A program made the translations under genes and the position numbers. Source: Cohnella lupini (GTDB taxonomy: Bacteria; Bacillota; Bacilli; Paenibacillales; Paenibacillaceae). From it: a DNA stretch of 64,000 nucleotides. The notes below the pieces were generated by a model, which saw nothing but the letters and a program-made list of their open reading frames with translations, had not been told where the DNA came from and searched no databases. Positions 10,091 through 18,476 of this stretch are shown piece after piece. Where the stretch lies: contig NZ_QRDY01000008.1 in NCBI RefSeq assembly GCF_003386205.1, positions 1 through 64,000 on the forward strand, written 5' to 3'. The first letter of the stretch is position 1, and every line of letters begins with the position of its first letter.

Positions 10091-11038
10091 TTGAGTAAAG
10101 CCGCTACGCCGCCAGCCGCTCGCATCGGAGCGGGAAGCCGCCGCTGGAAGCTGATCCGCGGAAATCTCGGCCTGTATGCGTTGCTGGTTCCCGGGCTTTT
10201 ATTCCTCCTATTGTTCAAATACGCGCCAATGTACGGCATCATAATCGCCTTTCAGGATTTCAACATTTTCGCCGGAGTGGCCGCTAGCGATTGGGTGGGA
10301 CTGGCGCAATTCGAGAAGCTGATTCATTCCGACGAGTTTCTGCAGGTGCTCGCGAATACGTTACTGATCAGCTTGTACAAAATCGTCATTCTCTTCCCGA
10401 TTCCGATCGTGCTCGCGCTTCTGCTGAACGAAGTCAGGAAAATGTTATTCAAGCGCACGATTCAAACGATTATTTATTTGCCGCATTTCCTTTCGTGGGT
10501 CATCATTTCGGGGCTGTTTCTTAACATCCTCTCCCCGTCCGGCGGGATCGTCAACGAAGTCATTCGCTCGCTTGGCGGGCAGCCGATTTCATTCATGACC
10601 GACAACGACCTGTTCCGCAGCATCGTCGTATTCACGGCAGGCTGGAAGGAAATCGGCTGGAACGCCATCGTCTTCATCGCGGCGATCGCGGGAATAGAGC
10701 AAGAGCAATACGAAGCCGCGTCCATTGATGGCGCCGGCCGGATCAAACAGATGATATCGATCACGTTACCGGGCATTCTGCCTATCATCATGCTCATGTT
10801 AATCCTGCGAATCGGTAGCTTGCTGGACGCCGGAACGGAGCAAATCTTGACCATGTACAATCCGCTCGTCTACGAGAATGGGGACGTCATAGGAACGTAC
10901 GTGTATCGAATGGGTCTGGGCCAGCAGGATTACAGCTTCAGCACGGCGGTCGGATTATTCAATTCCGCAGTCGGCTTCCTGCTGATCGTGATCGGCAATA
11001 GCCTCAGTCGTAAATTTCTGCAACGAAGCATCTGGTAG
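10091..11038 (+). CDS. Carbohydrate ABC transporter permease, LplB type
   Basis: One of two membrane subunits of a CUT1-type oligosaccharide importer. The protein has about six transmembrane helices (first near residues 20-45: LYALLVPGLLFLLLF) and the EAA loop EAASIDGAG near residue 205 that contacts the ATPase. AAGAAGG sits too close to the upstream GTG/ATG codons (10082, 10085) but 8 nt from TTG at 10091, which I take as the start (315 aa). It is first in a run permease-permease-binding protein. No ATPase gene lies nearby, so a shared MsmX-type ATPase encoded elsewhere is expected. Confidence 0.9.
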   Translation: MSKAATPPAARIGAGSRRWKLIRGNLGLYALLVPGLLFLLLFKYAPMYGIIIAFQDFNIFAGVAASDWVGLAQFEKLIHSDEFLQVLANTLLISLYKIVILFPIPIVLALLLNEVRKMLFKRTIQTIIYLPHFLSWVIISGLFLNILSPSGGIVNEVIRSLGGQPISFMTDNDLFRSIVVFTAGWKEIGWNAIVFIAAIAGIEQEQYEAASIDGAGRIKQMISITLPGILPIIMLMLILRIGSLLDAGTEQILTMYNPLVYENGDVIGTYVYRMGLGQQDYSFSTAVGLFNSAVGFLLIVIGNSLSRKFLQRSIW

Positions 11039-11052
11039 GAGGCGAAAGGATC

Positions 11053-11928
11053 ATGCGCGGTAAGAAATTCGGAGATCTCGCGTTGGACGGAGGCATTTAC
11101 CTCATTCTGATCGCGTTGGGATTAATAACGTTGCTTCCGTTCGCCAACGTACTCTCCAAGTCGGTCAGCGTAGAGTGGGCGATCGTCTCGGGCAAAGTCG
11201 GGATTTTCCCGGTCGGGTTCCAGCTCGATACGATGCAATTCGTCATCACCTCGGAGCAATTTCTTCGTTCGTTATTTAATTCGGTACTGATCGTCGTCAT
11301 CGGAACGGTGGCGTCCTTGCTCATCACGGCGCTGACCGCCTATCCGTTATCGAAGCGGGAGCTTCCCGGCATGGGCATCGTCATTGTCCTGTTCATCTTC
11401 ACGATGATGTTTAACGGGGGCATCGTTCCTAACTATTTGCTCATCCGCCAGCTAGGCTTAATCGACGATTTGGGAGCCCTCATATGGCCGGCATTGATCA
11501 GCGTGTTCAATCTGCTGATTATCAAGAGCTACTTCGAGAGCCTGCCGCCAAGCCTGGAGGAGTCCGCGAAGATCGAAGGGGCACGGAACTACACGATTCT
11601 GTTCCGAATCATCCTTCCGCTCAGCGGTCCCGTGCTGGCGACGATCGGGCTTTTCTACGCCGTCTATTATTGGAACGATTATTTCAACCCCATGCTCTAC
11701 ATTAACAGCATGTCGTTGAAGCCTCTTCAATTGTATTTGCAGGATATCGTCATTAACGCGGATACTTCATCGGCCTTGAACGGAAGCACCGACAATCTGA
11801 TGAACGTTCCTCCGGAAGGGGTCAGATCGGCAACGGTCATCGCTTCGACCATTCCGATCGTGCTCGTATATCCGTTCCTGCAGAAGTACTTCAATAAAGG
11901 GGTTCTGATCGGCTCCGTCAAAGGCTGA
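11053..11928 (+). CDS. Carbohydrate ABC transporter permease, LplC/YtcP type
   Basis: The second CUT1 membrane subunit (291 aa), starting 14 nt after its partner. About six membrane helices are visible (residues ~15-35 ILIALGLITLLPFANVLS; then 70-95, 105-130, 140-165, 185-205, 260-280), and the EAA-like loop EESAKIEGARN sits near residue 173. It should form the translocation channel with the preceding LplB-type protein. The genes upstream and downstream are on the same strand with short gaps, indicating co-transcription. Confidence 0.9.
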   Translation: MRGKKFGDLALDGGIYLILIALGLITLLPFANVLSKSVSVEWAIVSGKVGIFPVGFQLDTMQFVITSEQFLRSLFNSVLIVVIGTVASLLITALTAYPLSKRELPGMGIVIVLFIFTMMFNGGIVPNYLLIRQLGLIDDLGALIWPALISVFNLLIIKSYFESLPPSLEESAKIEGARNYTILFRIILPLSGPVLATIGLFYAVYYWNDYFNPMLYINSMSLKPLQLYLQDIVINADTSSALNGSTDNLMNVPPEGVRSATVIASTIPIVLVYPFLQKYFNKGVLIGSVKG

Positions 11929-12008
11929 GTTCCATCGCGTTAACTCTCTCGGGAATCCCCGATAGATTAATGATATATAATAAACATTACATCCAGGAGG
12001 GTCATGAA

Positions 12009-13562
12009 ATGAGAAAAAGTTCTAGGTTCGTCATCGCAATGGTAATGGCTTCGCTTATGGTTATGTTATTGGCAGCGTGTTCATCGAACAACAACGGGGA
12101 GAACGCTTCGGGCGCGGCAAGCCCGGCGGGTTCCGCGGTATCGTCGGAAGCGGGCAGCCCGGCGGCATCGCCGGAGGACAAGCCGTCTTTAAAGAGATTG
12201 GGAGTCTGGCAAGACCAAGACTACAATGCTTATCCGGTAGCGAAGATGCTGGAAGAGAAGACGGGGTATAAGGTTCAATACGACATGCTTCCCCAAGATT
12301 GGACGGAGAAGCTTAATCTACTGATGGCATCCGGCGAATCGTACGATCTCGTCTCGATGTTCAGCGATATGGCGCTTTACTCGGACTATGCCCAGAAGGG
12401 CGCGTTGATAGACTTGACGCCTCTGATCGACCAATACGGTCCGAACATCAAAGCGGCTATCTCGCAACAATCGATCGATGCGCTTAAGGTCGACGGTAAG
12501 CTCTACGCGATTCCGACCTCGGTCACTTACGACATCAATAGCAGTATTCTCATCCGTACGGATTGGCTGGAGAAGGTAGGCCTGCAAATGCCGACGACGA
12601 CGGATGAATTGGTTGCGGTGCTTAAAGCATTCAAGGAAAAAGATCCGGGCGGCAACGGAGATCAGAACGTTGCGTTGACGGGCAAAGGCGACCAAGCGAT
12701 GTTCGACAACATCGTAGGCGCGTTCGGGATGCCGAATACTTGGAACGAAGTAGACGGACAATTGGTTCCGAGGCTTATGGATCCCGCTTACAAGGATTAC
12801 GTCGCATTCGTAGCGGACTTGTATAAGCAAGGTCTATTGGATAGAGAGTACGTCGCCAACAAAGACGCTACGGCCAAAGAAAAGTTCAACAGCGGCAAAG
12901 CCGGCGCGATTATCGTTCACTGGGCCGATATTCCGACGATCTCCGACGCGCTTACTAAGAACGTTCCGGACGCGAAATTCGCCTTCGTACCCGCTCTGAA
13001 AGGACCTGCGGGCAAAGCCGGATTCTCTTCTAACGCGGGATTCGATCGGTTGACGATCATTCCGAAAGCTTCCAAGCATCCGGAAGATGCCATCAAATGG
13101 ATTAACGCAAGCTTGGAGCCGGAAACGTTCAAGAATCTGGCTATCGGCGAGGAAGGTAAGCATTATACGGCCGAAAACGATGCTTACACGCCAATCCTTC
13201 CTGCTTTCAACGACGAGCGCAATTTGGCGAATAACTTCATGTCGGGCGCGGACGAGCAAAGCTACCCGCTGTACTGGCAAGCTCGCGTTCGTAAAAATCC
13301 GGTCATGTTCGAAGCGTTCGATACCCTTAACAACAAACAGCCGGACGAGGTAAAAATACAGAACGTGTTGGGACTTGCTCCTTACATGCAGCAATACTCG
13401 AAGAGCAATCAGCAGTTGGAAGCAATGGTCACCGACTATACGGTGAAGCTGATTGCGGGCGCCGAAGATTTGTCGGGGCTGGAAGCCTTCCAAGCTAAGT
13501 ATAAAGCGGCAGGCGAAGAAGCAAGCGCGAAAGAAGTTAACGATTGGTACGCGAATAAGTAA
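12009..13562 (+). CDS. Extracellular sugar-binding lipoprotein of the ABC importer
   Basis: A 517-residue solute-binding protein of the large LplA-type family. The signal peptide ends in the lipobox LLAAC (Cys24), followed by a Ser/Gly/Ala-rich linker and the binding domain (about 60-517). AGGAGG at 11995-12000 is 8 nt from ATG 12009, which decides the start. It should capture the oligosaccharide and deliver it to the two permeases upstream. The hairpin just downstream could raise its level over the distal genes. Confidence 0.9.
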   Translation: MRKSSRFVIAMVMASLMVMLLAACSSNNNGENASGAASPAGSAVSSEAGSPAASPEDKPSLKRLGVWQDQDYNAYPVAKMLEEKTGYKVQYDMLPQDWTEKLNLLMASGESYDLVSMFSDMALYSDYAQKGALIDLTPLIDQYGPNIKAAISQQSIDALKVDGKLYAIPTSVTYDINSSILIRTDWLEKVGLQMPTTTDELVAVLKAFKEKDPGGNGDQNVALTGKGDQAMFDNIVGAFGMPNTWNEVDGQLVPRLMDPAYKDYVAFVADLYKQGLLDREYVANKDATAKEKFNSGKAGAIIVHWADIPTISDALTKNVPDAKFAFVPALKGPAGKAGFSSNAGFDRLTIIPKASKHPEDAIKWINASLEPETFKNLAIGEEGKHYTAENDAYTPILPAFNDERNLANNFMSGADEQSYPLYWQARVRKNPVMFEAFDTLNNKQPDEVKIQNVLGLAPYMQQYSKSNQQLEAMVTDYTVKLIAGAEDLSGLEAFQAKYKAAGEEASAKEVNDWYANK

Positions 13563-13575
13563 ATCAAAATCAAAT

Positions 13576-13614
13576 AAGCGGCGGCGAGTAAGCAAATCGC
13601 TTGCCGCTTCTTTC
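13576..13614 (+). terminator. Terminator-like hairpin between binding protein and oxidoreductase
   Basis: AAGCGGC (13576-13582) pairs with GCCGCTT (13603-13609), followed by TCTTTC. The stem is GC-rich but the U run is interrupted, so it may be a partial terminator or a 3'-end stabiliser for the binding-protein mRNA. Confidence 0.5.
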
Positions 13615-13632
13615 ATTGGAGGAGAGCCTTCC

Positions 13633-14886
13633 ATGCTCAAGGAGAGTTATTCATTCGAACGCCGGATCGAGACGCATATGCAAGCGGACGTCATCGTTAT
13701 CGGAGGCGGTCCGGCAGGTACCGCCGCGGCGATTAGCGCTGCGCGCTGCGGCAAGAAGGTTGCTTTGCTGGAGAAAACGGCGCAGCTGGGTGGCATGGGA
13801 ACGCTGGGTAATGTCAGCATCTTTATGCCCGTTGGCAACGTGACCGGCATCTATCGGGAGATCGTCTCGGAGATGCTGGCGGAATATTTGCCGTCCGGTC
13901 ATCATGAGTCTATCGACCCGCAATATTCTCCTTTCTTGCTTCGCCAATATCTGAACGAGAAGATGAAGAAGGAGCAAGTGCAGGTATTCTTCCATTGCGA
14001 ATTCGTCGGTACGATTCATAAGGATGGACGAATTCAGGCCGTCGTCGTATCGACGAGAGAAGGCTTGAAAGCGTTCGAGGGAGAGACCTTCATCGATTGC
14101 ACGGGCGATGCCAGGGTGGCGATCGATGCCGGCGTACCTTATCGTACCGGCAGGGAAGAGGACGGCTTAACGCAGCCGATGACCTTGATGTTCACGATGC
14201 AGAATACGGGCAAACCCGTAACTCCCCTATTGCCTGAAGGCTGCTATCGATACGAGGAAGAATCCGATCTGCCGCAAGGACGAAGATTGTATTGGGAGCG
14301 CAATAACGACGGCACGCTGCTCGTCAATATGTCGCGCGTTAAAGCGAACGGAGCTATAATTAAGGATGTCAATTACGCGGAGGCGGAAGCGCTGAAGCAA
14401 GTGTTCTCGATCGTGAATTATTTACAGAGAACAGGGTTCGAGACGTATGCTTTAGCCCATATCGCTCCGCAGACCGGAGTCAGGGAAACGAATCAAATTC
14501 GGGGACTTTATACCCTTAGCGAGCACGATGTGGTGAACGGAACGCGGTTTCCGGATGCCGTCGCACAGACCAATTACGAGATCGACATTCATAGCCCGGA
14601 TGCGAAGAAAACGACCGACGAGCGGAAGGTCGACGGCTACGATATTCCTTATCGCTGCATGGTGCCCGCGGAGTTCGGCAATTTGCTCGTAGCGGGAAGA
14701 GCGATCTCCGCGACTCACGTGGCTATGTCGTCGATGCGCGTTCAAGCGACCTGTTACGCGATGGGACAGGCTGCGGGTATTGCGGCGGCTGTATCGATAG
14801 AAGATTCCTGCTCGATGCAGGATATATCCATCGATAAATTGCATGGCCTATTGGAATACCAAGGAGTTCGATTCAGCGGGCGATGA
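13633..14886 (+). CDS. FAD-dependent oxidoreductase (FAD_oxidored family)
   Basis: A 417-residue flavoprotein. The dinucleotide-binding motif GGGPAG is at residues 24-29, an acidic LLEK strand end follows about 20 residues later, and a C-terminal FAD segment GRAISATHVAMSSMR is followed by GQAAGIAAAVS. Proteins of this family are often found in Paenibacillus-type polysaccharide loci, but their substrate is generally unknown. The start follows GGAGGAG by about 10 nt; an in-frame extension upstream overlaps the binding-protein gene and is not used. It sits between the sugar transporter and the YesN/YesM pair, so a role in oxidising a sugar derivative is possible but unproven. Confidence 0.8.
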   Translation: MLKESYSFERRIETHMQADVIVIGGGPAGTAAAISAARCGKKVALLEKTAQLGGMGTLGNVSIFMPVGNVTGIYREIVSEMLAEYLPSGHHESIDPQYSPFLLRQYLNEKMKKEQVQVFFHCEFVGTIHKDGRIQAVVVSTREGLKAFEGETFIDCTGDARVAIDAGVPYRTGREEDGLTQPMTLMFTMQNTGKPVTPLLPEGCYRYEEESDLPQGRRLYWERNNDGTLLVNMSRVKANGAIIKDVNYAEAEALKQVFSIVNYLQRTGFETYALAHIAPQTGVRETNQIRGLYTLSEHDVVNGTRFPDAVAQTNYEIDIHSPDAKKTTDERKVDGYDIPYRCMVPAEFGNLLVAGRAISATHVAMSSMRVQATCYAMGQAAGIAAAVSIEDSCSMQDISIDKLHGLLEYQGVRFSGR

Positions 14887-14932
14887 TTTCGACGAGCCAT
14901 CATTTTCAGGAGTGGGAAAGGAGGTCGGAACG

Positions 14933-16570
14933 ATGTACAGATTGCTGATCGTGGACGACGAGCCGACGGTAAGGTTCGGCTTGCGATCTTATTTCGACTG
15001 GTCTTCTTACGGAATCGAAGTGATGGGCGAAGCGGACGATGGAGACGTTGCGCTCGACATGATCGAGAAGGAGCGGCCCGATCTTATACTGACGGACGTT
15101 CGGATGCCGCACATGGACGGAATTGCGATGTCGCAGCAAGTATCGGCGAAATATCCACAGTGCAAAATCATTTTCGTAAGCGGTCACGGAGACGCCGATT
15201 ATATGAAATCCGCCTTGAAAATCAGCGCCGTGGACTACATCTTCAAGCCGGTGAATCTGCAGGAGCTAGGAGCTGCGGTTAAACGGGTCGTTACGGAGCT
15301 TAACGCGGAACGGGAGGAGCGGCTTCATCAAGAGGAGCTGCTAGTTAAGCTGAAGGAAGGCATGCCTCTGCTGAGGGAGAAATTCCTGCTGGCTTTGATC
15401 GGGAACGGAGTGCCTAAGCTGGAGCTTCGCGAACGGATCGAATTCCTCGGCTTGGATCTGGCTGTCGAGTCTTCCTATTGGGTCATGGTCATCTCCGTGG
15501 ACGACTTGGCTGAAGTGATGGGGAAACGTTCGGAAAGCGATCGGCAGCTGTTGTGGTATTCGGTGCTGAACATCTTCCAAGAGCTCGTCGATGCCCATCT
15601 TCGGGGCTACGCCTTCGAGCATCGGAACGGCGAGTTCGTCGGCGTTCTGCAGATCGATGCGGACGGCCCAAGCGTTCCGGATGCCGCGGAAGCCTTGCTG
15701 GCGTTGGCCGGCGAGACTCGCGCGAACGTGGAGCGCTGGCTGAAGCTCGGCGTGACCATCGGAATCAGCGACCGGGTAATTGCCTTGACCGACCTAGCCC
15801 ATGCTTATAAACAAGCCCGCGAGGCTGTCGATCATAAATGGTATTTGGGCAAAAACCGGATCATCACGATGAACAGTCTAGAAAGTCCCGAATCGGATGC
15901 GGGCGGGCTGAGCAGATATGATCTCGTTCCTAACGAGCAGCTCATGTCCGCGTTGAAAGCCGCGGATTCGGACAAGCTGCGGGAAATTCTCGATGAGATC
16001 TTCGCGGGTTTGAGTCGCAATCGGCGAGACGGATCGAAATACGGACGTAACGTCTGTCTGCAGATCGTCCTTGCGGTCGGACAGCTATTGCTTGAGCTCG
16101 GCGTGCAATCCCCGGAGCTGGAGACGTCGGAATCCAGGCTAATGGAAACCTTATTCGAGACGGAGACGGCAGACGAGATGCGCCATTTGATCGAGGCATA
16201 CCTGTCGGCGGCATGCGAACGAATTCGCGACAAGCGAACGGGCAAGGTGGCCAACTTAGTGGAGCGGGTACGTGCCGTTATTGAACAAGGCTATTCGGAT
16301 GGCAGCTTGACCGTAACGGAAATCGGCAAGGCGGTCTATTTGACCCCGACTTACGTAAGTCTTCTGTTTAAGCAAGAGACCGGACAAACCATTAACGAAT
16401 ATTTGACGCAGGTACGGGTGGATAAAGCGAAGGAGCTGCTGCGCGATCCTCAGTATAAATTTTATGACATTTGCCATGCCATCGGGTACACCGATCCGAG
16501 CTACTTCACCAAGCTGTTCAAGAAAGCGACCGGAGTAACTCCGAGCGTGTACCGTGACACCCATGCGTAA
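14933..16570 (+). CDS. YesN-type response regulator (receiver plus AraC HTH)
   Basis: A 545-residue transcription factor. The receiver domain (1-120) has the acidic pocket D8/D9, phospho-acceptor D55 in LILTDVRMP and a Lys near 105 (DYIFKPVN). A linker region (~150-430) and a C-terminal pair of AraC helix-turn-helices (about 445-545; TEIGKAVYLTPTYVSLLFKQ and YDICHAIGYTDPSYFTKLFK) follow. AAAGGAGGT precedes ATG 14933; the longer in-frame start overlaps the oxidoreductase and is rejected. It overlaps the histidine kinase by 8 nt, showing translational coupling. It likely activates this sugar operon. Confidence 0.92.
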   Translation: MYRLLIVDDEPTVRFGLRSYFDWSSYGIEVMGEADDGDVALDMIEKERPDLILTDVRMPHMDGIAMSQQVSAKYPQCKIIFVSGHGDADYMKSALKISAVDYIFKPVNLQELGAAVKRVVTELNAEREERLHQEELLVKLKEGMPLLREKFLLALIGNGVPKLELRERIEFLGLDLAVESSYWVMVISVDDLAEVMGKRSESDRQLLWYSVLNIFQELVDAHLRGYAFEHRNGEFVGVLQIDADGPSVPDAAEALLALAGETRANVERWLKLGVTIGISDRVIALTDLAHAYKQAREAVDHKWYLGKNRIITMNSLESPESDAGGLSRYDLVPNEQLMSALKAADSDKLREILDEIFAGLSRNRRDGSKYGRNVCLQIVLAVGQLLLELGVQSPELETSESRLMETLFETETADEMRHLIEAYLSAACERIRDKRTGKVANLVERVRAVIEQGYSDGSLTVTEIGKAVYLTPTYVSLLFKQETGQTINEYLTQVRVDKAKELLRDPQYKFYDICHAIGYTDPSYFTKLFKKATGVTPSVYRDTHA

Positions 16571-18419
16571 AGCCCATGAAGACGCGTCGCATCGGTCGGA
16601 TTACGGCATCGGGTCGGTTCGTCGACTGCTGCACCGCTTCTCCATTCCTCGTCCGTGGCTGCTGGCCTACTTGTTGCTAATTGTCGTTCCGGCGGCCGTA
16701 TTCCTGTATGGCTATTACGAGCGCTCCGCTTCCATCTTGAAGAACGAAGTCATGAGGACGATGCAGCAGGCTCTGAAGCAAGCGGGCAGTAATCTCTCTT
16801 ATCGGCTGGAGCACATTCAGGATATTAGCAATGCCGCCTTCATGAATTCCAATCTCCATTCCTACCTTTCCGTCGGAGCCGACGATCAGTCGATTGCCAT
16901 CCAGTTGAAGGTTATCGAAGACTTGAGGTATTTGGTGGACACCGTTCAGTCGAATTCCGACGTATACCATGTCCGCCTGTTCGTTGATAAATCCAAGCTG
17001 TACGCGCAGGAGAGAATCAACTTCTTCACGCTGGACAGCTTGCAGGCTCGGCCTTGGTACCCTGCGATTATCGGCGGTAATGGAGGAATTGTCTGGACGG
17101 GCATATATCATGAAAGCTTCCTAGGAGAAGGGGACGCGAATATCTTCTCCGCCGCCCGCATGCTGCGCGACCCCGAGAACTACGACAAGGTGTCGGGAGT
17201 GTTAATGATCGACGTTCAAGAGAGCTTAGTGTCGGATATTCTGTCGGCATTGCAATTCTCTCCGGGGACGCAGGTGTATCTCGTGGACGAGAGCGGAACG
17301 ATTGTCTATCACCCGGATCGGTCATTAATCGGTACGAAGGTCGACAGGTCCATATTCGATGTCTTGAGGCAGGGAGACGAAGGCATTCGTACGCTGAAGC
17401 AGAATTCGGACGCCAATAACGTGATGTATACGACATTGAATCCAACAGGCTGGAAGCTGGTCGCGCAAGGCACCGAATCCCAGCTATCGCCTCAATCGGT
17501 CAAACTCACCCAAAGGTCGGAGTGGACCTCTCTCATTGAATATGTCACTTTGTTTCTCATATTGCCGTTCGTGCTGCTGGCGATTATCGTACGGGGGATG
17601 AATCGCAGGGTGAACCATGTCATTACCGTTATCCGCAAGGAAGGAACGGACAGCTTGAACGATCTCCCGGCGGCAAGCGGAGATTTCCATATGCTCGAGA
17701 GAAGCGTCGACCATCTGATCATTCGGGTACGCACGCTAGTCGAGGAGAAGTACAAGGCCGAGCTTCATGAGCGCGAAGCGCAGCTTCAGGCGTTGCAGGC
17801 GCAGATTAATCCGCATTTTCTCTACAACACGCTCGATACGATCAATTGGATCGCGATCGGCAAAGGCGCGACGGACATTAGCCAGATGATCGACAGCCTC
17901 GCGAAATATTTTCGGCTAAGCCTGAATAAGGGCCAGAGTATCGTCAGCGTCGAGGACGAGCTGCGTCTCGCCCAAGTGTATTTGGAAATTCAACAGAGCC
18001 GGTTCCTGGATACGTTCGACTTCAAACTCGAGATCCAAGAGGGACTGGACGCGTACCGGATGCCGAAGCTGATTCTTCAGCCCATCGTCGAGAACGCGCT
18101 GCTGCACGGAATTCGCAAGGCGAAGGATAGGCGCGGCCTTATCGTCATCTCCGCCAAGGAGGACAAGGGAGATCTCTTCTTCGCGGTTTCCGATAACGGA
18201 ATCGGTATGGAAGAGAGTCTGGCGAGCCGGCTTCTCACGGAGGCGCCAACTGAATCAGCCAACCGCGGTTCCTCGGATAGCGGAAGCTCCTATGGCTTAT
18301 TCAACGTAAATGAGCGAATTAAGCTTTATTCCGGAGAAAATTACGGAGTCGGCATTGATTCGCGGCTTGGCGTTGGCACTACGGTTACCGTTCGATTAAA
18401 GGCAGGTTTTTCGGAATGA
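16563..18419 (+). CDS. YesM-type sensor histidine kinase
   Basis: A 618-residue membrane sensor. TM1 (about residues 31-52), an extracellular dCACHE-like region (about 55-320), TM2 (about 325-350), a HAMP-like segment and a His_kinase domain with H418 in QINPHFLYNTLD are followed by the ATPase domain (EN in IVENALLHGI; DNGIGM; GSSYGLFNVNERI). ATG 16563 overlaps the yesN-like stop by 8 nt. It should phosphorylate the adjacent regulator on sensing an extracellular saccharide or loaded binding protein. Confidence 0.92.
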   Translation: MRKAHEDASHRSDYGIGSVRRLLHRFSIPRPWLLAYLLLIVVPAAVFLYGYYERSASILKNEVMRTMQQALKQAGSNLSYRLEHIQDISNAAFMNSNLHSYLSVGADDQSIAIQLKVIEDLRYLVDTVQSNSDVYHVRLFVDKSKLYAQERINFFTLDSLQARPWYPAIIGGNGGIVWTGIYHESFLGEGDANIFSAARMLRDPENYDKVSGVLMIDVQESLVSDILSALQFSPGTQVYLVDESGTIVYHPDRSLIGTKVDRSIFDVLRQGDEGIRTLKQNSDANNVMYTTLNPTGWKLVAQGTESQLSPQSVKLTQRSEWTSLIEYVTLFLILPFVLLAIIVRGMNRRVNHVITVIRKEGTDSLNDLPAASGDFHMLERSVDHLIIRVRTLVEEKYKAELHEREAQLQALQAQINPHFLYNTLDTINWIAIGKGATDISQMIDSLAKYFRLSLNKGQSIVSVEDELRLAQVYLEIQQSRFLDTFDFKLEIQEGLDAYRMPKLILQPIVENALLHGIRKAKDRRGLIVISAKEDKGDLFFAVSDNGIGMEESLASRLLTEAPTESANRGSSDSGSSYGLFNVNERIKLYSGENYGVGIDSRLGVGTTVTVRLKAGFSE

Positions 18420-18476
18420 TTGACGCTCTCACGGGGCTTTGTTATATGAAAACGGAAACTATGGGAGAGGTTCGAC